Below are positions 27,867-36,339 of a DNA stretch of 64,000 nt, piece after piece. Under the pieces are notes generated by a model. The model ran no database searches. It was not told where the DNA came from and saw nothing but the letters and a program-made list of their open reading frames with translations. The translations under genes were made by a program, and so were the position numbers. Each line of letters begins with the position of its first letter. Positions within the stretch are counted from its first letter, which is position 1. Origin of the DNA: an uncultured Polaribacter sp. (GTDB lineage Bacteria; Bacteroidota; Bacteroidia; Flavobacteriales; Flavobacteriaceae); NCBI GenBank assembly GCA_943787375.1, contig CALSME010000005.1, positions 124,001-188,000 on the forward strand, written 5' to 3'.

Positions 27867-30086
27867 GTGAAAAAAACACTCTCGTCAATATTAAATAGTA
27901 TATTATTTACAATAATTATACTACTTACAAATAATGTTCTAGGACAATCTGAAGTAATTTATGCGGAGTATTTTACCGGTCAATCTGGTAAAGGAGTTTC
28001 TGGATCAACATCTAATCTTGGAGGTGTAAACTGGTCAGTAAATGTTTCTAACGCTAACTTATATAATAGCTACGATTACATTAAGGTAGGGAACTTAAAC
28101 GGAAGTGAAGTGATGTTTGTTAAAGATCTTAACGGGTATGCATATTGGTATTCCCCAACTGTAGATATCTCCAACCATTCTGAGATTAGAATATCTCTAA
28201 AAGCAATGACATATGGGGGTAGTGGTCATAGCAGCAGTGATTACTTCAAAACACATTACAGAATCAATTATGGCAGTTGGACACCAGTAGAAACTAATGG
28301 TAATCTAACAGGTACTTTTGGCGTAAAATGGGCAGAGCAAGATAACTTGAATGGAAATAACCTACAAATAAGAGTGAAGGTAAAAAACAATAATGACAAT
28401 GATGACAGATTTGTTTTTGACAATGTAACGATGGAAGGTATTTATTCAGAAACTTTTACAAACACAAATGGAGACGGCCAGTGGAATACTGCTTCAAATT
28501 GGTCATCTGGAAGCATACCTACATCAAGTGTTAATGTTACAATCTCATCTGGACAAACCGTTGAAGTTGGAAATTCCACAACAGCTACAGCCAATACTAT
28601 TACTATTGACAGCGGTGGTAGTTTAACTATTGCTAAAAACTCAGATCTTACGCTTTCAGGTGATTTCACTAATAATGGCACTGTGACCTTAAATTCTGAT
28701 GCGGATGAATTTGCTTCAATTATTGTAGGCGGCTCTTCCACTGGGAACATCCTATACAATCGTTATACGAATACTGTTGGTAGTGGTGAATGGGATTTAA
28801 TTGGATCTCCAATAGAAAGTTTAACCATAAGTTCTTTTGTGTCAACAAACAGTTCATCACTTGCAACAAATGGCGCAACTTATGCTGTTGGGGTTTATGA
28901 TAATAGCGATGATAGTTGGACAAACTATACATCCTCAACAGTAGGTTCTACAGGTAATTTTGATATTGGAAAAGGGTATCAAATGGCTACAACTAGTGGT
29001 GCTACAATGGCATTTACCGGAACGATTGCTGTTACAGATCAAACACAATCTATTATTAATAATAATGGAAATGGCAATGGTGGAAGACGTTGGAATTTAG
29101 TGGCCAATCCTTTTCCTTCTTATCTCAATGCAAATAACAATGCACATGCCTCAAATAATTTTCTGAAAGTTAATCTAGATTCAGGAGTAATTGATGCTAA
29201 TTTTTCGGCTATATATGGATGGAATGCTGATGGTTCAGGGTATACAATATACAACCATGCCAGCGCTGCAACTTATATAGCTCCTGGTCAAGCATTTTTT
29301 GTAGCAGCAGCTAGTTCATCTGCGGCTAATTTAAGTTTTACTGAAGCGATGCAGACTACAACAGGAGGAGATGACTTTATTACATCTAGGGTAACCGAGC
29401 TCAATAGTGAGTTTTATTTAAAACTCTATGAAGGTGAAAACTTTATAGCAAACACCAGATTTTACTTTGATAACAATTTAACGTTAGGTTTAGATCCTGG
29501 TTATGATGCAGGAGCATATAATCAATCTATGGCTTTAATGTCTAGGTTAGTTGAAAACGATCAAGGGATAGGTATGGGTTTCAATGCTATGAGTACAGAA
29601 AGCTTTGAACAAACAACAATTCCACTAGTTGTTAATAGAACTGCAGGCACAGCCTTTAGAATAAGCTTAGAAGCAATAACAATTCCAGAAGATGTTGAAC
29701 TATTTTTAGAAGATACCCAAGCACAAACATATACAAACTTAAGAACTGAAGATTTTATTCTAATACCAGATAATGAATTGAGTGGGATGGGACGCTTCTA
29801 TTTAAGAATGGGGAATTCTTCTCTTGGGGTAAATGGCACAGAAGATTCTTACGTGAGAGTTTACAAGCCAAATAACAGTGATTATATCACTATTGAAGGA
29901 TTGGTAAATATTCAAAAAGCGAGGATTAAATTATACAATTTAATAGGCCAAGAAATTATAAATAAAGATTTATCAAGTAATCAAACTAATTACAGAATTT
30001 CTACTCAAGGGATACTTCACGGGGTTTATATTATCAAATTACAATTTAAAAATAGTGAAATCACTAAGAAGTTAATCATTAACTAA
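27867..30086 (+). CDS. Large secreted protein with type IX secretion C-terminal signal
   Basis: A 739-aa protein. A GTG at 27867 is preferred to the TTG at 27846, because it gives MKKTLSSILNSILFTIIILL, a clear signal peptide ending at NNVLGQ. Two beta-rich modules follow: an N-terminal jelly-roll-like domain (about 30-195) and a repeat-like region (WNTASNWSSGSIPTSSVNVT, ITIDSGGSLTIAKNS) seen in many flavobacterial cell-surface proteins. The C-terminal 75 residues (IQKARIKLYNLIGQEI, GILHGVYIIKLQFKNSEITK) are a T9SS type A sorting domain, so the protein should be carried across the outer membrane and attached or released. No catalytic motif is seen. The sequence is rich in N, S, T and G. Confidence 0.88.
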   Translation: MKKTLSSILNSILFTIIILLTNNVLGQSEVIYAEYFTGQSGKGVSGSTSNLGGVNWSVNVSNANLYNSYDYIKVGNLNGSEVMFVKDLNGYAYWYSPTVDISNHSEIRISLKAMTYGGSGHSSSDYFKTHYRINYGSWTPVETNGNLTGTFGVKWAEQDNLNGNNLQIRVKVKNNNDNDDRFVFDNVTMEGIYSETFTNTNGDGQWNTASNWSSGSIPTSSVNVTISSGQTVEVGNSTTATANTITIDSGGSLTIAKNSDLTLSGDFTNNGTVTLNSDADEFASIIVGGSSTGNILYNRYTNTVGSGEWDLIGSPIESLTISSFVSTNSSSLATNGATYAVGVYDNSDDSWTNYTSSTVGSTGNFDIGKGYQMATTSGATMAFTGTIAVTDQTQSIINNNGNGNGGRRWNLVANPFPSYLNANNNAHASNNFLKVNLDSGVIDANFSAIYGWNADGSGYTIYNHASAATYIAPGQAFFVAAASSSAANLSFTEAMQTTTGGDDFITSRVTELNSEFYLKLYEGENFIANTRFYFDNNLTLGLDPGYDAGAYNQSMALMSRLVENDQGIGMGFNAMSTESFEQTTIPLVVNRTAGTAFRISLEAITIPEDVELFLEDTQAQTYTNLRTEDFILIPDNELSGMGRFYLRMGNSSLGVNGTEDSYVRVYKPNNSDYITIEGLVNIQKARIKLYNLIGQEIINKDLSSNQTNYRISTQGILHGVYIIKLQFKNSEITKKLIIN

Positions 30087-30216
30087 ATTATAGGATGAAG
30101 AAAATTTCAGACAAACCTATATATACAGTGCAATTACGCATAAAAAGAAGTTGATAAGTTCGATTTTTCCAGAAAAATATTACCAAAAACAAACTATTAT
30201 TCCTAAGAATGATGTC

Positions 30217-30233
30217 GTGGAGACGCCGAGAAT
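30217..30233. repeat. Copy of the tmRNA 3' end (possible attachment site), left
   Basis: GTGGAGACGCCGAGAAT is an exact 17-bp copy of 30378-30394, which lies in the acceptor/T-stem end of the tmRNA gene. Bases outside the 17 differ at both ends. A direct copy of a tmRNA 3' end is the normal footprint of tyrosine-recombinase integration. Confidence 0.6.
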
Positions 30234-30307
30234 GACTTAAGTCTTTCTCTTTCCTCCCGCTTAGGAAATGCCTTGTCACTGTCCTTTCAGTCCAGAGGTC
30301 TTAAAAC

Positions 30308-30343
30308 TAAAAATCTGCGCAAGCAAGCTTGGCAGATTTTTTT
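30308..30343. terminator. Terminator next to the tmRNA 3' end
   Basis: AAATCTGC and GCAGATTT pair around an inner CAAGC-GCTTG hairpin; T runs lie on both sides. It is 36 bp beyond the mature tmRNA 3' end, on the side expected for tmRNA termination. Confidence 0.7.
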
Positions 30344-30377
30344 GTGTTAATCCCTGATTGCGCCAGGTCACTTTATT

Positions 30378-30394
30378 GTGGAGACGCCGAGAAT
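30378..30394. repeat. Copy of the tmRNA 3' end (possible attachment site), right
   Basis: The original of the 17-bp repeat at 30217-30233. It covers the acceptor strand and the start of the T stem of the intact tmRNA gene. Confidence 0.6.
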
Positions 30395-30768
30395 CGAACT
30401 CGGGTCCAAACAAGCAGCAAAAAAGCTTTCTACATATATAGTTCTTACTTGGTTGTCGGCCTAAAACTGATTAAGAACAATCCATTTTAAACGTATCTTT
30501 TTTAATTTCAAAAACTTGCCAAAGCTTCAAGTTTCCTATGTTTACTTTTTCGATGCCCAAAAGTGAAACGCCGTAAACCAAGGCTTTTCGTGGACATAAA
30601 GCTTTCCCGCCTTGCGGGACTAGGCCAATCCTACTATGATTCGGATTAAGCAGCTAAAGCGTAGTTATCTTCGCCGGTTAAATAGTTGAAATGAGTTTTA
30701 CAAGAATGATTTCAGTCCTTGATATGCTTACAAATTCACAGAACTTGCTGTCAAAACCAGTCGTCCCC
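30379..30768 (-). ncRNA. ssrA: tmRNA (ssrA), tag GEDNYALAA
   Basis: Rescues stalled ribosomes by acting as tRNA and mRNA in turn. On the minus strand, GGGGACG at 30768-30762 pairs with CGTCTCC at 30386-30380 as the 7-bp acceptor stem (one G-T pair). The T arm reads GGACCCGAGTTCGATTCTCG. The tag frame at 30675-30646 reads GGC GAA GAT AAC TAC GCT, then TTA GCT GCT TAA, i.e. GEDNYALAA. The discriminator A is followed by CAA, so CCA is not encoded and must be added after transcription. Total length is 390 nt, in the normal range. A second partial copy of its 3' end lies 161 bp further along. Confidence 0.97.
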
Positions 30769-30860
30769 AGTTTTTTGAATTCGTTTACAAAAGTATAAAA
30801 AATCTAGTTGCCCATCTTTATAAAATCCAATATCTTCGAACAAATATTACAGCACAGAAA

Positions 30861-32069
30861 ATGACAAAGTTTGGAATTATAAAAGAACGTAAAAACCCGC
30901 CAGATAGGAGGGTTGTATTCTCACCAGAAAAGCTATCCCAATTCAAAAAGAAGTTTACAAGCGCTTCAATAAAAGTAGAAACTTCGCCTATTAGAGTTTT
31001 TACAGACGCAGCTTATCAAAAAGAAGGTATTGAAGTGACTTCCAATATGTCGGACTGTGATGTACTTATTGGGGTAAAAGAAGTACCAATAGAAGCCTTA
31101 CTTCCAAATAAAAAATATTTTTTCTTTAGTCATACCATTAAAAAACAACCCTATAATAGAAAATTATTACAAGCCGTTATCGATAAAAACATCACACTCT
31201 ACGACCACGAAGTAATTGTAAAAGAAAACGGGATGCGTTTAATTGGGTTTGGACGGTATGCCGGCATTGTAGGTGCATACAATGGCTTTAGAGCGATAGG
31301 TTTAAAAAAGGAAACCTTTCAATTGCCCAAAGCAGCAACCTTAGGCAGTCAGCAAGAATTGATTGATCAGCTAAAGAACATTCAACTACCAAACATTAAA
31401 ATAGCACTTACGGGAAACGGAAAAGTAGCCAGAGGCGCCAAAGAAATGTTAGATGCAATGCAAATTGAACAAGTAGCTGTTTCAGCCTATTTGACCCAAA
31501 CATTTACAAAGCCAGTGTATTGTATGATTGATGTGTTGGATTACAACCAACGCACCGATGGGCAAGTACTTAATAATAGCGACTTTTATGAGCATCCAGA
31601 AAAATACGAAGCCAATTTTATGCGCTTTGCAAAAGTAACCGACTATTTTATTGCGGGGCATTTCTTCGGAGAGGGTTCGCCTTATTTATTTACAAGAGAA
31701 GATGCAAAAAAACAAGACTTTAAGATTCAATACATAGCAGACATTTCATGTGATATAGACGGTCCAGTAGCCGCTACGATAAGACCTTCTACTATTGCAG
31801 ATCCAATCTATGGATACGACCCAAGTACCGAAAAAGAAATAGACTTTAAAGCTGATAATGCCATTGTAGTCATGGCGGTAGACAATTTGCCTTGTGAGTT
31901 GCCAAAAGATGCCAGTGAAGGGTTTGGAGAATTGTTTTTAGAACATGTGATCCCTGCTTTTTTTAACAACGATAAAGACGGCGTTTTAGCGCGTGCAAAA
32001 ATGACTGAAAACGGAAAATTAACACCCCAATTTTCTTATTTACAAGATTATCTTGATGGAAAAGAATAA
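30861..32069 (+). CDS. NAD(P)-dependent saccharopine/alanine dehydrogenase-like protein
   Basis: A 402-aa enzyme of the AlaDh/PNT-saccharopine dehydrogenase (lysine-forming) group. The N-terminal FGIIKERKNPPDRRVVFSPE is the family's substrate-side motif. It continues with VLIGVKEVPIEALLPNKKYF, FFFSHTIKKQPYNRKLL and LYDHEVIVKENGMRLIGFGR. The Rossmann region IKIALTGNGKVARGAKEML (about 175-193) carries a GxGxxxxG-type loop. ISCDIDGPVAATIRPSTIAD and the C-terminal catalytic half complete the fold. Bacteroidota copies are usually annotated as saccharopine dehydrogenase, but lysine synthesis by that route is not expected here, so the true substrate is uncertain. It starts 92 bp after the 5' end of the divergent tmRNA and is directly followed by a DUF3820 gene. 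Confidence 0.85.
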   Translation: MTKFGIIKERKNPPDRRVVFSPEKLSQFKKKFTSASIKVETSPIRVFTDAAYQKEGIEVTSNMSDCDVLIGVKEVPIEALLPNKKYFFFSHTIKKQPYNRKLLQAVIDKNITLYDHEVIVKENGMRLIGFGRYAGIVGAYNGFRAIGLKKETFQLPKAATLGSQQELIDQLKNIQLPNIKIALTGNGKVARGAKEMLDAMQIEQVAVSAYLTQTFTKPVYCMIDVLDYNQRTDGQVLNNSDFYEHPEKYEANFMRFAKVTDYFIAGHFFGEGSPYLFTREDAKKQDFKIQYIADISCDIDGPVAATIRPSTIADPIYGYDPSTEKEIDFKADNAIVVMAVDNLPCELPKDASEGFGELFLEHVIPAFFNNDKDGVLARAKMTENGKLTPQFSYLQDYLDGKE

Positions 32070-32291
32070 ATGATACAAGACCAACAATTTCTCATCGATT
32101 TGGCAAAAATGAAAATGCCTTTTGGAAAATACAAAGGGACTTTTCTCATCGATTTGCCAGAGCATTATATTGTTTGGTACAGAACCAAGGGGTTTCCTGC
32201 AGGCAAATTGGGCAAGCAAATGGGCTTGGTGTACGAGCTGCAATTGAATGGACTCGAAAACATCGTAAAAGAAATTCAGCGGAGGTATTAG
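32070..32291 (+). CDS. DUF3820 family small protein
   Basis: A 73-aa protein that matches DUF3820: KMPFGKYKGTFLIDLPEHYI and a WYRTKGFPAGKLGKQMG block cover most of it. Members are predicted to have a nuclease-associated or nucleic-acid-related role, but this is not established. Its ATG directly follows the upstream TAA with no gap, so it is co-translated with the dehydrogenase. Its stop codon also directly abuts the stop of the convergent membrane protein. Confidence 0.85.
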   Translation: MIQDQQFLIDLAKMKMPFGKYKGTFLIDLPEHYIVWYRTKGFPAGKLGKQMGLVYELQLNGLENIVKEIQRRY

Positions 32292-32864
32292 TTAATTGAC
32301 GACAATGCCATAAGCCATATGTGCAATTCCTAAAATTGAAATAGCAGAAGACCAATAGCCTGGAATAAAATAGCACAAGACTCCCAAAGCAAAAGCCAAT
32401 CCAGAAAGAAAGAATTGTTTCTTTCGATAATTATCTTTTAAAAGATAGAGGATAAGGCCATAGGCAACTAAAAAAGTAGGCGTTATAAAATCAATCAGCC
32501 CAGCATTCATTAAGAGAATAAGAAGTATTGCAAAGAATACAATTAGAAACAAATATCTGAAAGCCGTTTTTTTTGTTTTGGCATTCCACAATTTAAATTG
32601 ATGTTTTTTGGCAACGCGTCTTCCTGCAAAAACAAGGGCTAGAGAGCTGAATACAAACACTAAAAACAAGATTCCTAGCACAATAAACTCAATGATTTCT
32701 GCCGAAAACATGCCGGTAAGGTGGTTGTCAATTAAAAAACCGTCTAAAATAATTTTGATGAGGTAAGCACCACAAAAAAGATAAAAACCAATAAGAATGC
32801 TCGTAAATCCTTTTAGAATAAAGTTTACTTCGTGATTGTCGTGTAAATAAGTATTTTTAGGCAT
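32292..32864 (-). CDS. Hypothetical integral membrane protein
   Basis: A 190-aa protein I do not recognise. Hydrophobic segments at about 13-35, 48-68, 94-113, 117-134, 148-165 and possibly 170-187 suggest five or six membrane spans. No motif is evident; the loops are short and basic. It is convergent with DUF3820 and lies downstream of kdsA in the same direction, separated by a terminator. Confidence 0.75.
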   Translation of the reverse strand: MPKNTYLHDNHEVNFILKGFTSILIGFYLFCGAYLIKIILDGFLIDNHLTGMFSAEIIEFIVLGILFLVFVFSSLALVFAGRRVAKKHQFKLWNAKTKKTAFRYLFLIVFFAILLILLMNAGLIDFITPTFLVAYGLILYLLKDNYRKKQFFLSGLAFALGVLCYFIPGYWSSAISILGIAHMAYGIVVN

Positions 32865-32927
32865 GGGGATTCTTAATATGTGCTAAGATACAAAATTTAA
32901 GCACTTAATTTGATGCCCTAAAATAGC

Positions 32928-32957
32928 AAAAAAAAACTCTTTATGGGAGTTCTTTTA
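32928..32957 (-). terminator. Terminator after kdsA
   Basis: On the minus strand AACTC pairs with GAGTT around a 7-nt loop and runs into nine T residues, 16 bp after the kdsA stop. Confidence 0.65.
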
Positions 32958-32972
32958 ATTCCGAAAAACGCG

Positions 32973-33791
32973 CTAAAAATTGTTAATGGTTTTTCGAATG
33001 GCCACTAAGTTGGTTAAGAGTCCCTCTAAGTTGTCTAAGTGCAACATGTTGGCACCGTCACTTTTTGCATTTGCAGGATCGAAATGTGTTTCAATAAATA
33101 AACCGTCAACATTATTTACAATTCCTGCTCGGGCAATTGTTTCAATCATTTCTGGTCGTCCACCCGTAACGCCTGCCGCTTGATTGGGTTGCTGTAAAGA
33201 ATGGGTAACATCTAGGATGGTAGGGGCAAATGCACGCATTTCTGGAATGCCTCTAAAATCAACAATCATATCTTGATAGCCAAACATGGTTCCTCTGTCT
33301 GTAATCCAAGCTTTGTCAGAACCCGCATCTTTTACCTTTTGAACGGCATGCTTCATGGCATCTGGACTCATAAATTGCCCTTTTTTTAAGTTGACAACTT
33401 TTCCTGTTTTTGCAGCCGCAACCACCAAGTCTGTTTGACGTACTAAAAAAGCAGGAATTTGTAAAACATCTACATATTGAGCAGCCTTTGCAGCATCCGA
33501 TGCTTCGTGAATATCCGTTACTGTTGGAACATTGAAAGTTTCAGAAACTTTGCGTAAAATTTTCAACGCTTTTTCATCGCCAATTCCAGTAAAACTATCA
33601 ATTCTACTCCGGTTGGCTTTTTTAAAACTCCCTTTAAAAATATATGGAATTCTTAATTTATCTGTAATTGCCACTACTTTCTCAGCAATTCTTAATGCCA
33701 TTTCCTCACTCTCAATAGCACAAGGGCCAGACAGTAAAAAGAAATTATTTGCGTCAGTATGTTTAATATTTGGAATTTCAGATAAAATCAT
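32973..33791 (-). CDS. kdsA: 3-deoxy-8-phosphooctulonate synthase (KDO-8-P synthase)
   Basis: Joins phosphoenolpyruvate and arabinose-5-phosphate to make KDO-8-phosphate for lipid A-core synthesis. The 272-aa protein has FLLSGPCAIESEEMALRIAE at about 17-36, IFKGSFKKANRSRIDSFTG at 50-68 (PEP and phosphate binding), VPTVTDIHEASDAA, VNLKKGQFMSPDAM and LDVTHSLQQPNQAAG. Length and motif order are normal for KdsA rather than DAHP synthase. It stands alone. A CAAAAATA (TATTTTTG on the coding strand) 17 bp upstream of the start at 33808-33815 fits a -7 box. M28 peptidase follows divergently. Confidence 0.97.
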   Translation of the reverse strand: MILSEIPNIKHTDANNFFLLSGPCAIESEEMALRIAEKVVAITDKLRIPYIFKGSFKKANRSRIDSFTGIGDEKALKILRKVSETFNVPTVTDIHEASDAAKAAQYVDVLQIPAFLVRQTDLVVAAAKTGKVVNLKKGQFMSPDAMKHAVQKVKDAGSDKAWITDRGTMFGYQDMIVDFRGIPEMRAFAPTILDVTHSLQQPNQAAGVTGGRPEMIETIARAGIVNNVDGLFIETHFDPANAKSDGANMLHLDNLEGLLTNLVAIRKTINNF

Positions 33792-33859
33792 TTGTTGCTA
33801 TTTTGTGCAAAAATACGAAATTAAATTAGCTATATTTATCCTTTTAAAATCAAATATAA

Positions 33860-34873
33860 ATGAAAAGCATATCCCCCATTATTTTAGTATTACTGATTGC
33901 AATATCATGCAAGAAGCACCCAACAACGATTCAAAATAAAGCGGCTTCAAAAGCTTTTAAAATTGATTCGAATACCGTCAAGAAGCACCTATATATCTTA
34001 GCTTCAGACGATATGGAAGGGAGAGGTACAGGAACTCCTGGAATTGAAAAAGCAGCGGTATATATCGAAAATGAATTCAAAAGAATTGGCCTTACTACCT
34101 TTCAAGATTTAGAAACCTACAGACAAACTTTTACTTTTGAGAATCGAAGGACTCAAGAAAAGATTACCGCAAGTAATATTATTGGTGTTTTAGAAGGAAA
34201 AAGTAGGAAGGACGAATTCGTAGTGGTATCGGCACATTTTGATCATTTAGGCATTCGGAAAACAACTGGGCAATTAGATTCTATATATAATGGTGCCAAT
34301 GATGATGCTTCTGGGGTGACTGGAGTTTTAACCTTGGCCGAATATTTTAAAAACAAAGGAACCAATGAACGAACCATCGTTTTTGTGGCCTTTACAGGAG
34401 AAGAAATGGGATTGAAAGGATCGACACACTTCGGAAAAGAAATCGATGCCAGCAAGTTTGTAGCAGGAATCAATTTAGAAATGATTGGAAAAACGCCGAG
34501 TTTTGGACCCAATACCGCTTGGTTAACCGGTTTTGATCGTTCTGACTTTGGGAAAATTATCCAACAAAATTTGGAAGGAACTGGCTATCAGTTGTATCCA
34601 GATCCCTATAAAAAGTTTAATTTGTTTTTTAGGTCCGACAATGCTTCCTTGGCAAGATTGGGAGTACCGTCCCATACGTTTTCAACAACACCCATCGATG
34701 TAGATGAAGACTATCACCAAGTATCCGATGAAGCAGCAACCTTAAATATGACCGTAATTACCCAAACAATACAAGCAGTTGCAAAGGGTACAGAAAGCAT
34801 TATTAATGGTGTAGACACGCCAACAAGAGTAGTTTTAGAAGAAAATAAATCCCCAAAAATGATATCGAACTAA
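33860..34873 (+). CDS. M28 family aminopeptidase, lipoprotein
   Basis: A 337-aa exported zinc peptidase, shorter than the carboxypeptidase Q-like one at 4107-5540. The lipoprotein signal is IILVLLIAISCKK (Cys at 17). The catalytic domain shows VSAHFDHLG (zinc His, Asp), YNGANDDASGVTGVLTLAEY (bridging Asp), AFTGEEMGLKGSTHFG (catalytic Glu pair), NLEMIGKTP, and SHTFSTTPIDVDEDYHQVSD (last zinc His). All expected ligands are present. No PA insert is seen. It may be an aminopeptidase acting on peptides at the cell surface. No operon partners: the next gene starts 107 bp later. Confidence 0.92.
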   Translation: MKSISPIILVLLIAISCKKHPTTIQNKAASKAFKIDSNTVKKHLYILASDDMEGRGTGTPGIEKAAVYIENEFKRIGLTTFQDLETYRQTFTFENRRTQEKITASNIIGVLEGKSRKDEFVVVSAHFDHLGIRKTTGQLDSIYNGANDDASGVTGVLTLAEYFKNKGTNERTIVFVAFTGEEMGLKGSTHFGKEIDASKFVAGINLEMIGKTPSFGPNTAWLTGFDRSDFGKIIQQNLEGTGYQLYPDPYKKFNLFFRSDNASLARLGVPSHTFSTTPIDVDEDYHQVSDEAATLNMTVITQTIQAVAKGTESIINGVDTPTRVVLEENKSPKMISN

Positions 34874-34980
34874 TTTTCTAGAAGCAAAAAAGATTACCTT
34901 CTAATTTTTAGAGTTTCCCAATAAAGTCAAACCATATTGTATAAAGCTTTCGTATTTTTACCTTTTTAAAAATCTTGTTC

Positions 34981-36339
34981 ATGAACCTACATTTTATTGC
35001 CATTGGCGGAAGCGCAATGCACAACCTCGCGATTGCACTGCACTTAAAAGGAGATCAAATATCTGGGAGTGATGATGCAATTCACGATCCGTCCAAATCT
35101 CGCTTAGCTAAATATGGTTTATTGCCAGAAGCATTTGGTTGGTTTCCAGAAAAAATAACCTCGGATATCGATGCAATTATTTTAGGGATGCATGCTAAAA
35201 AAGACAATTCAGAATTATTAAAGGCACAAGAATTAGGATTGAAGATCTATTCCTATCCAGAGTTTTTATACGAACAATCTAAAAATAAAACCCGCGTAGT
35301 TATTGGTGGTTCCCATGGAAAAACAACCATTACTTCGATGATTTTACATGTTTTAAATTATCATGAAAGAGCCGTCGATTATATGGTGGGGGCACAACTA
35401 GATGGCTTTGAAACCATGGTGCATTTAACAGCAGAAAATGATTTCATTGTTTTAGAAGGCGATGAATACCTGAGTTCACCCATCGATAGACGCCCAAAAT
35501 TTCATTTATACAAGCCTAATATTGCTTTGTTAAGTGGAATTGCCTGGGATCATATCAATGTTTTTCCAACCTTTGAAAACTATGTGTCCCAGTTTAAAAT
35601 ATTTACAGACGCTATGGTACACGGAGGTATTATGGTCTATAACGAAGAAGACGCTACCGTAAAAGAGGTTGTTGAATCTTCCGAAAATCATATTCAAAAA
35701 TACCCCTATCAAACCCCCAAGCACTTTATAGAAAATGGTGTTACCTACCTAGAAACTTCTGAAGGAGATTTGCCGTTAGAAGTGTTTGGTACACATAATT
35801 TACAAAACTTGGCGGGAGCAAAATGGATTTGCCAACATATGGGCATTGATGAAGATGATTTTTATGAAGCAATTGCAAGTTTTTCTGGAGCAAGCAAACG
35901 TTTAGAGAAAATTGTTGAAAACAATACGAGCGTAATTTTTAAAGATTTTGCACACTCACCCTCTAAAGTAGCAGCAACCACCATGGCTGTTAAAAAACAA
36001 TACGAAAATAGAAATGTGCTAGCCTGTTTAGAATTGCATACCTATTCGAGTTTAAATGCTGCTTTTTTGGAAGAATATAAAGGAGCATTGGACGCAGCAG
36101 ATAAAGCGGTTGTTTTTTATTCTCCAGATGCCGTAAAAATAAAACAATTAGAAGCAGTTACTTCCGCACAAATTGCAAAAGCATTTCAACGAGAGGATTT
36201 AATTATTTATACAAATCCGCAAGAATTTAAAGCGTTTCTATTTGCTGAAAACCTAAAAAATACAGCGCTGGTATTCATGAGTTCGGGCAATTATGGTGGA
36301 CTAGATTTTGAAGAAGTTAAACGCTTAGTTTCGATATAA
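34981..36339 (+). CDS. mpl: Mpl-like UDP-N-acetylmuramate:tripeptide ligase
   Basis: Reattaches recycled L-Ala-gamma-D-Glu-meso-DAP to UDP-MurNAc in cell-wall recycling. The 452-aa protein belongs to the Mur ligase family: N-terminal IAIGGSAMHNLAIALHLKG, P-loop VVIGGSHGKTTITSMI at about 106-121, LEGDEYLSSPIDRRPKF, IAWDHINVFPTFENY and FKDFAHSPSKVAATTMAV in the C-terminal domain. DEYxxx of this type separates Mpl from MurC. ATG at 34981 is preferred to the TTG two codons earlier. Its end overlaps a convergent nucleotidyltransferase gene by 23 bp. Confidence 0.9.
   Translation: MNLHFIAIGGSAMHNLAIALHLKGDQISGSDDAIHDPSKSRLAKYGLLPEAFGWFPEKITSDIDAIILGMHAKKDNSELLKAQELGLKIYSYPEFLYEQSKNKTRVVIGGSHGKTTITSMILHVLNYHERAVDYMVGAQLDGFETMVHLTAENDFIVLEGDEYLSSPIDRRPKFHLYKPNIALLSGIAWDHINVFPTFENYVSQFKIFTDAMVHGGIMVYNEEDATVKEVVESSENHIQKYPYQTPKHFIENGVTYLETSEGDLPLEVFGTHNLQNLAGAKWICQHMGIDEDDFYEAIASFSGASKRLEKIVENNTSVIFKDFAHSPSKVAATTMAVKKQYENRNVLACLELHTYSSLNAAFLEEYKGALDAADKAVVFYSPDAVKIKQLEAVTSAQIAKAFQREDLIIYTNPQEFKAFLFAENLKNTALVFMSSGNYGGLDFEEVKRLVSI

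Larger units (their letters stand above)
30087..30378. other. Intergenic region holding a tmRNA terminator and an att-like repeat
   Basis: No gene. It contains the left copy of a 17-bp repeat of the tmRNA 3' end (30217-30233) and the hairpin at 30308-30343. Between them, TTTCCTCCCGCTTAGGAAA forms a small hairpin near 30250. Confidence 0.6.
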
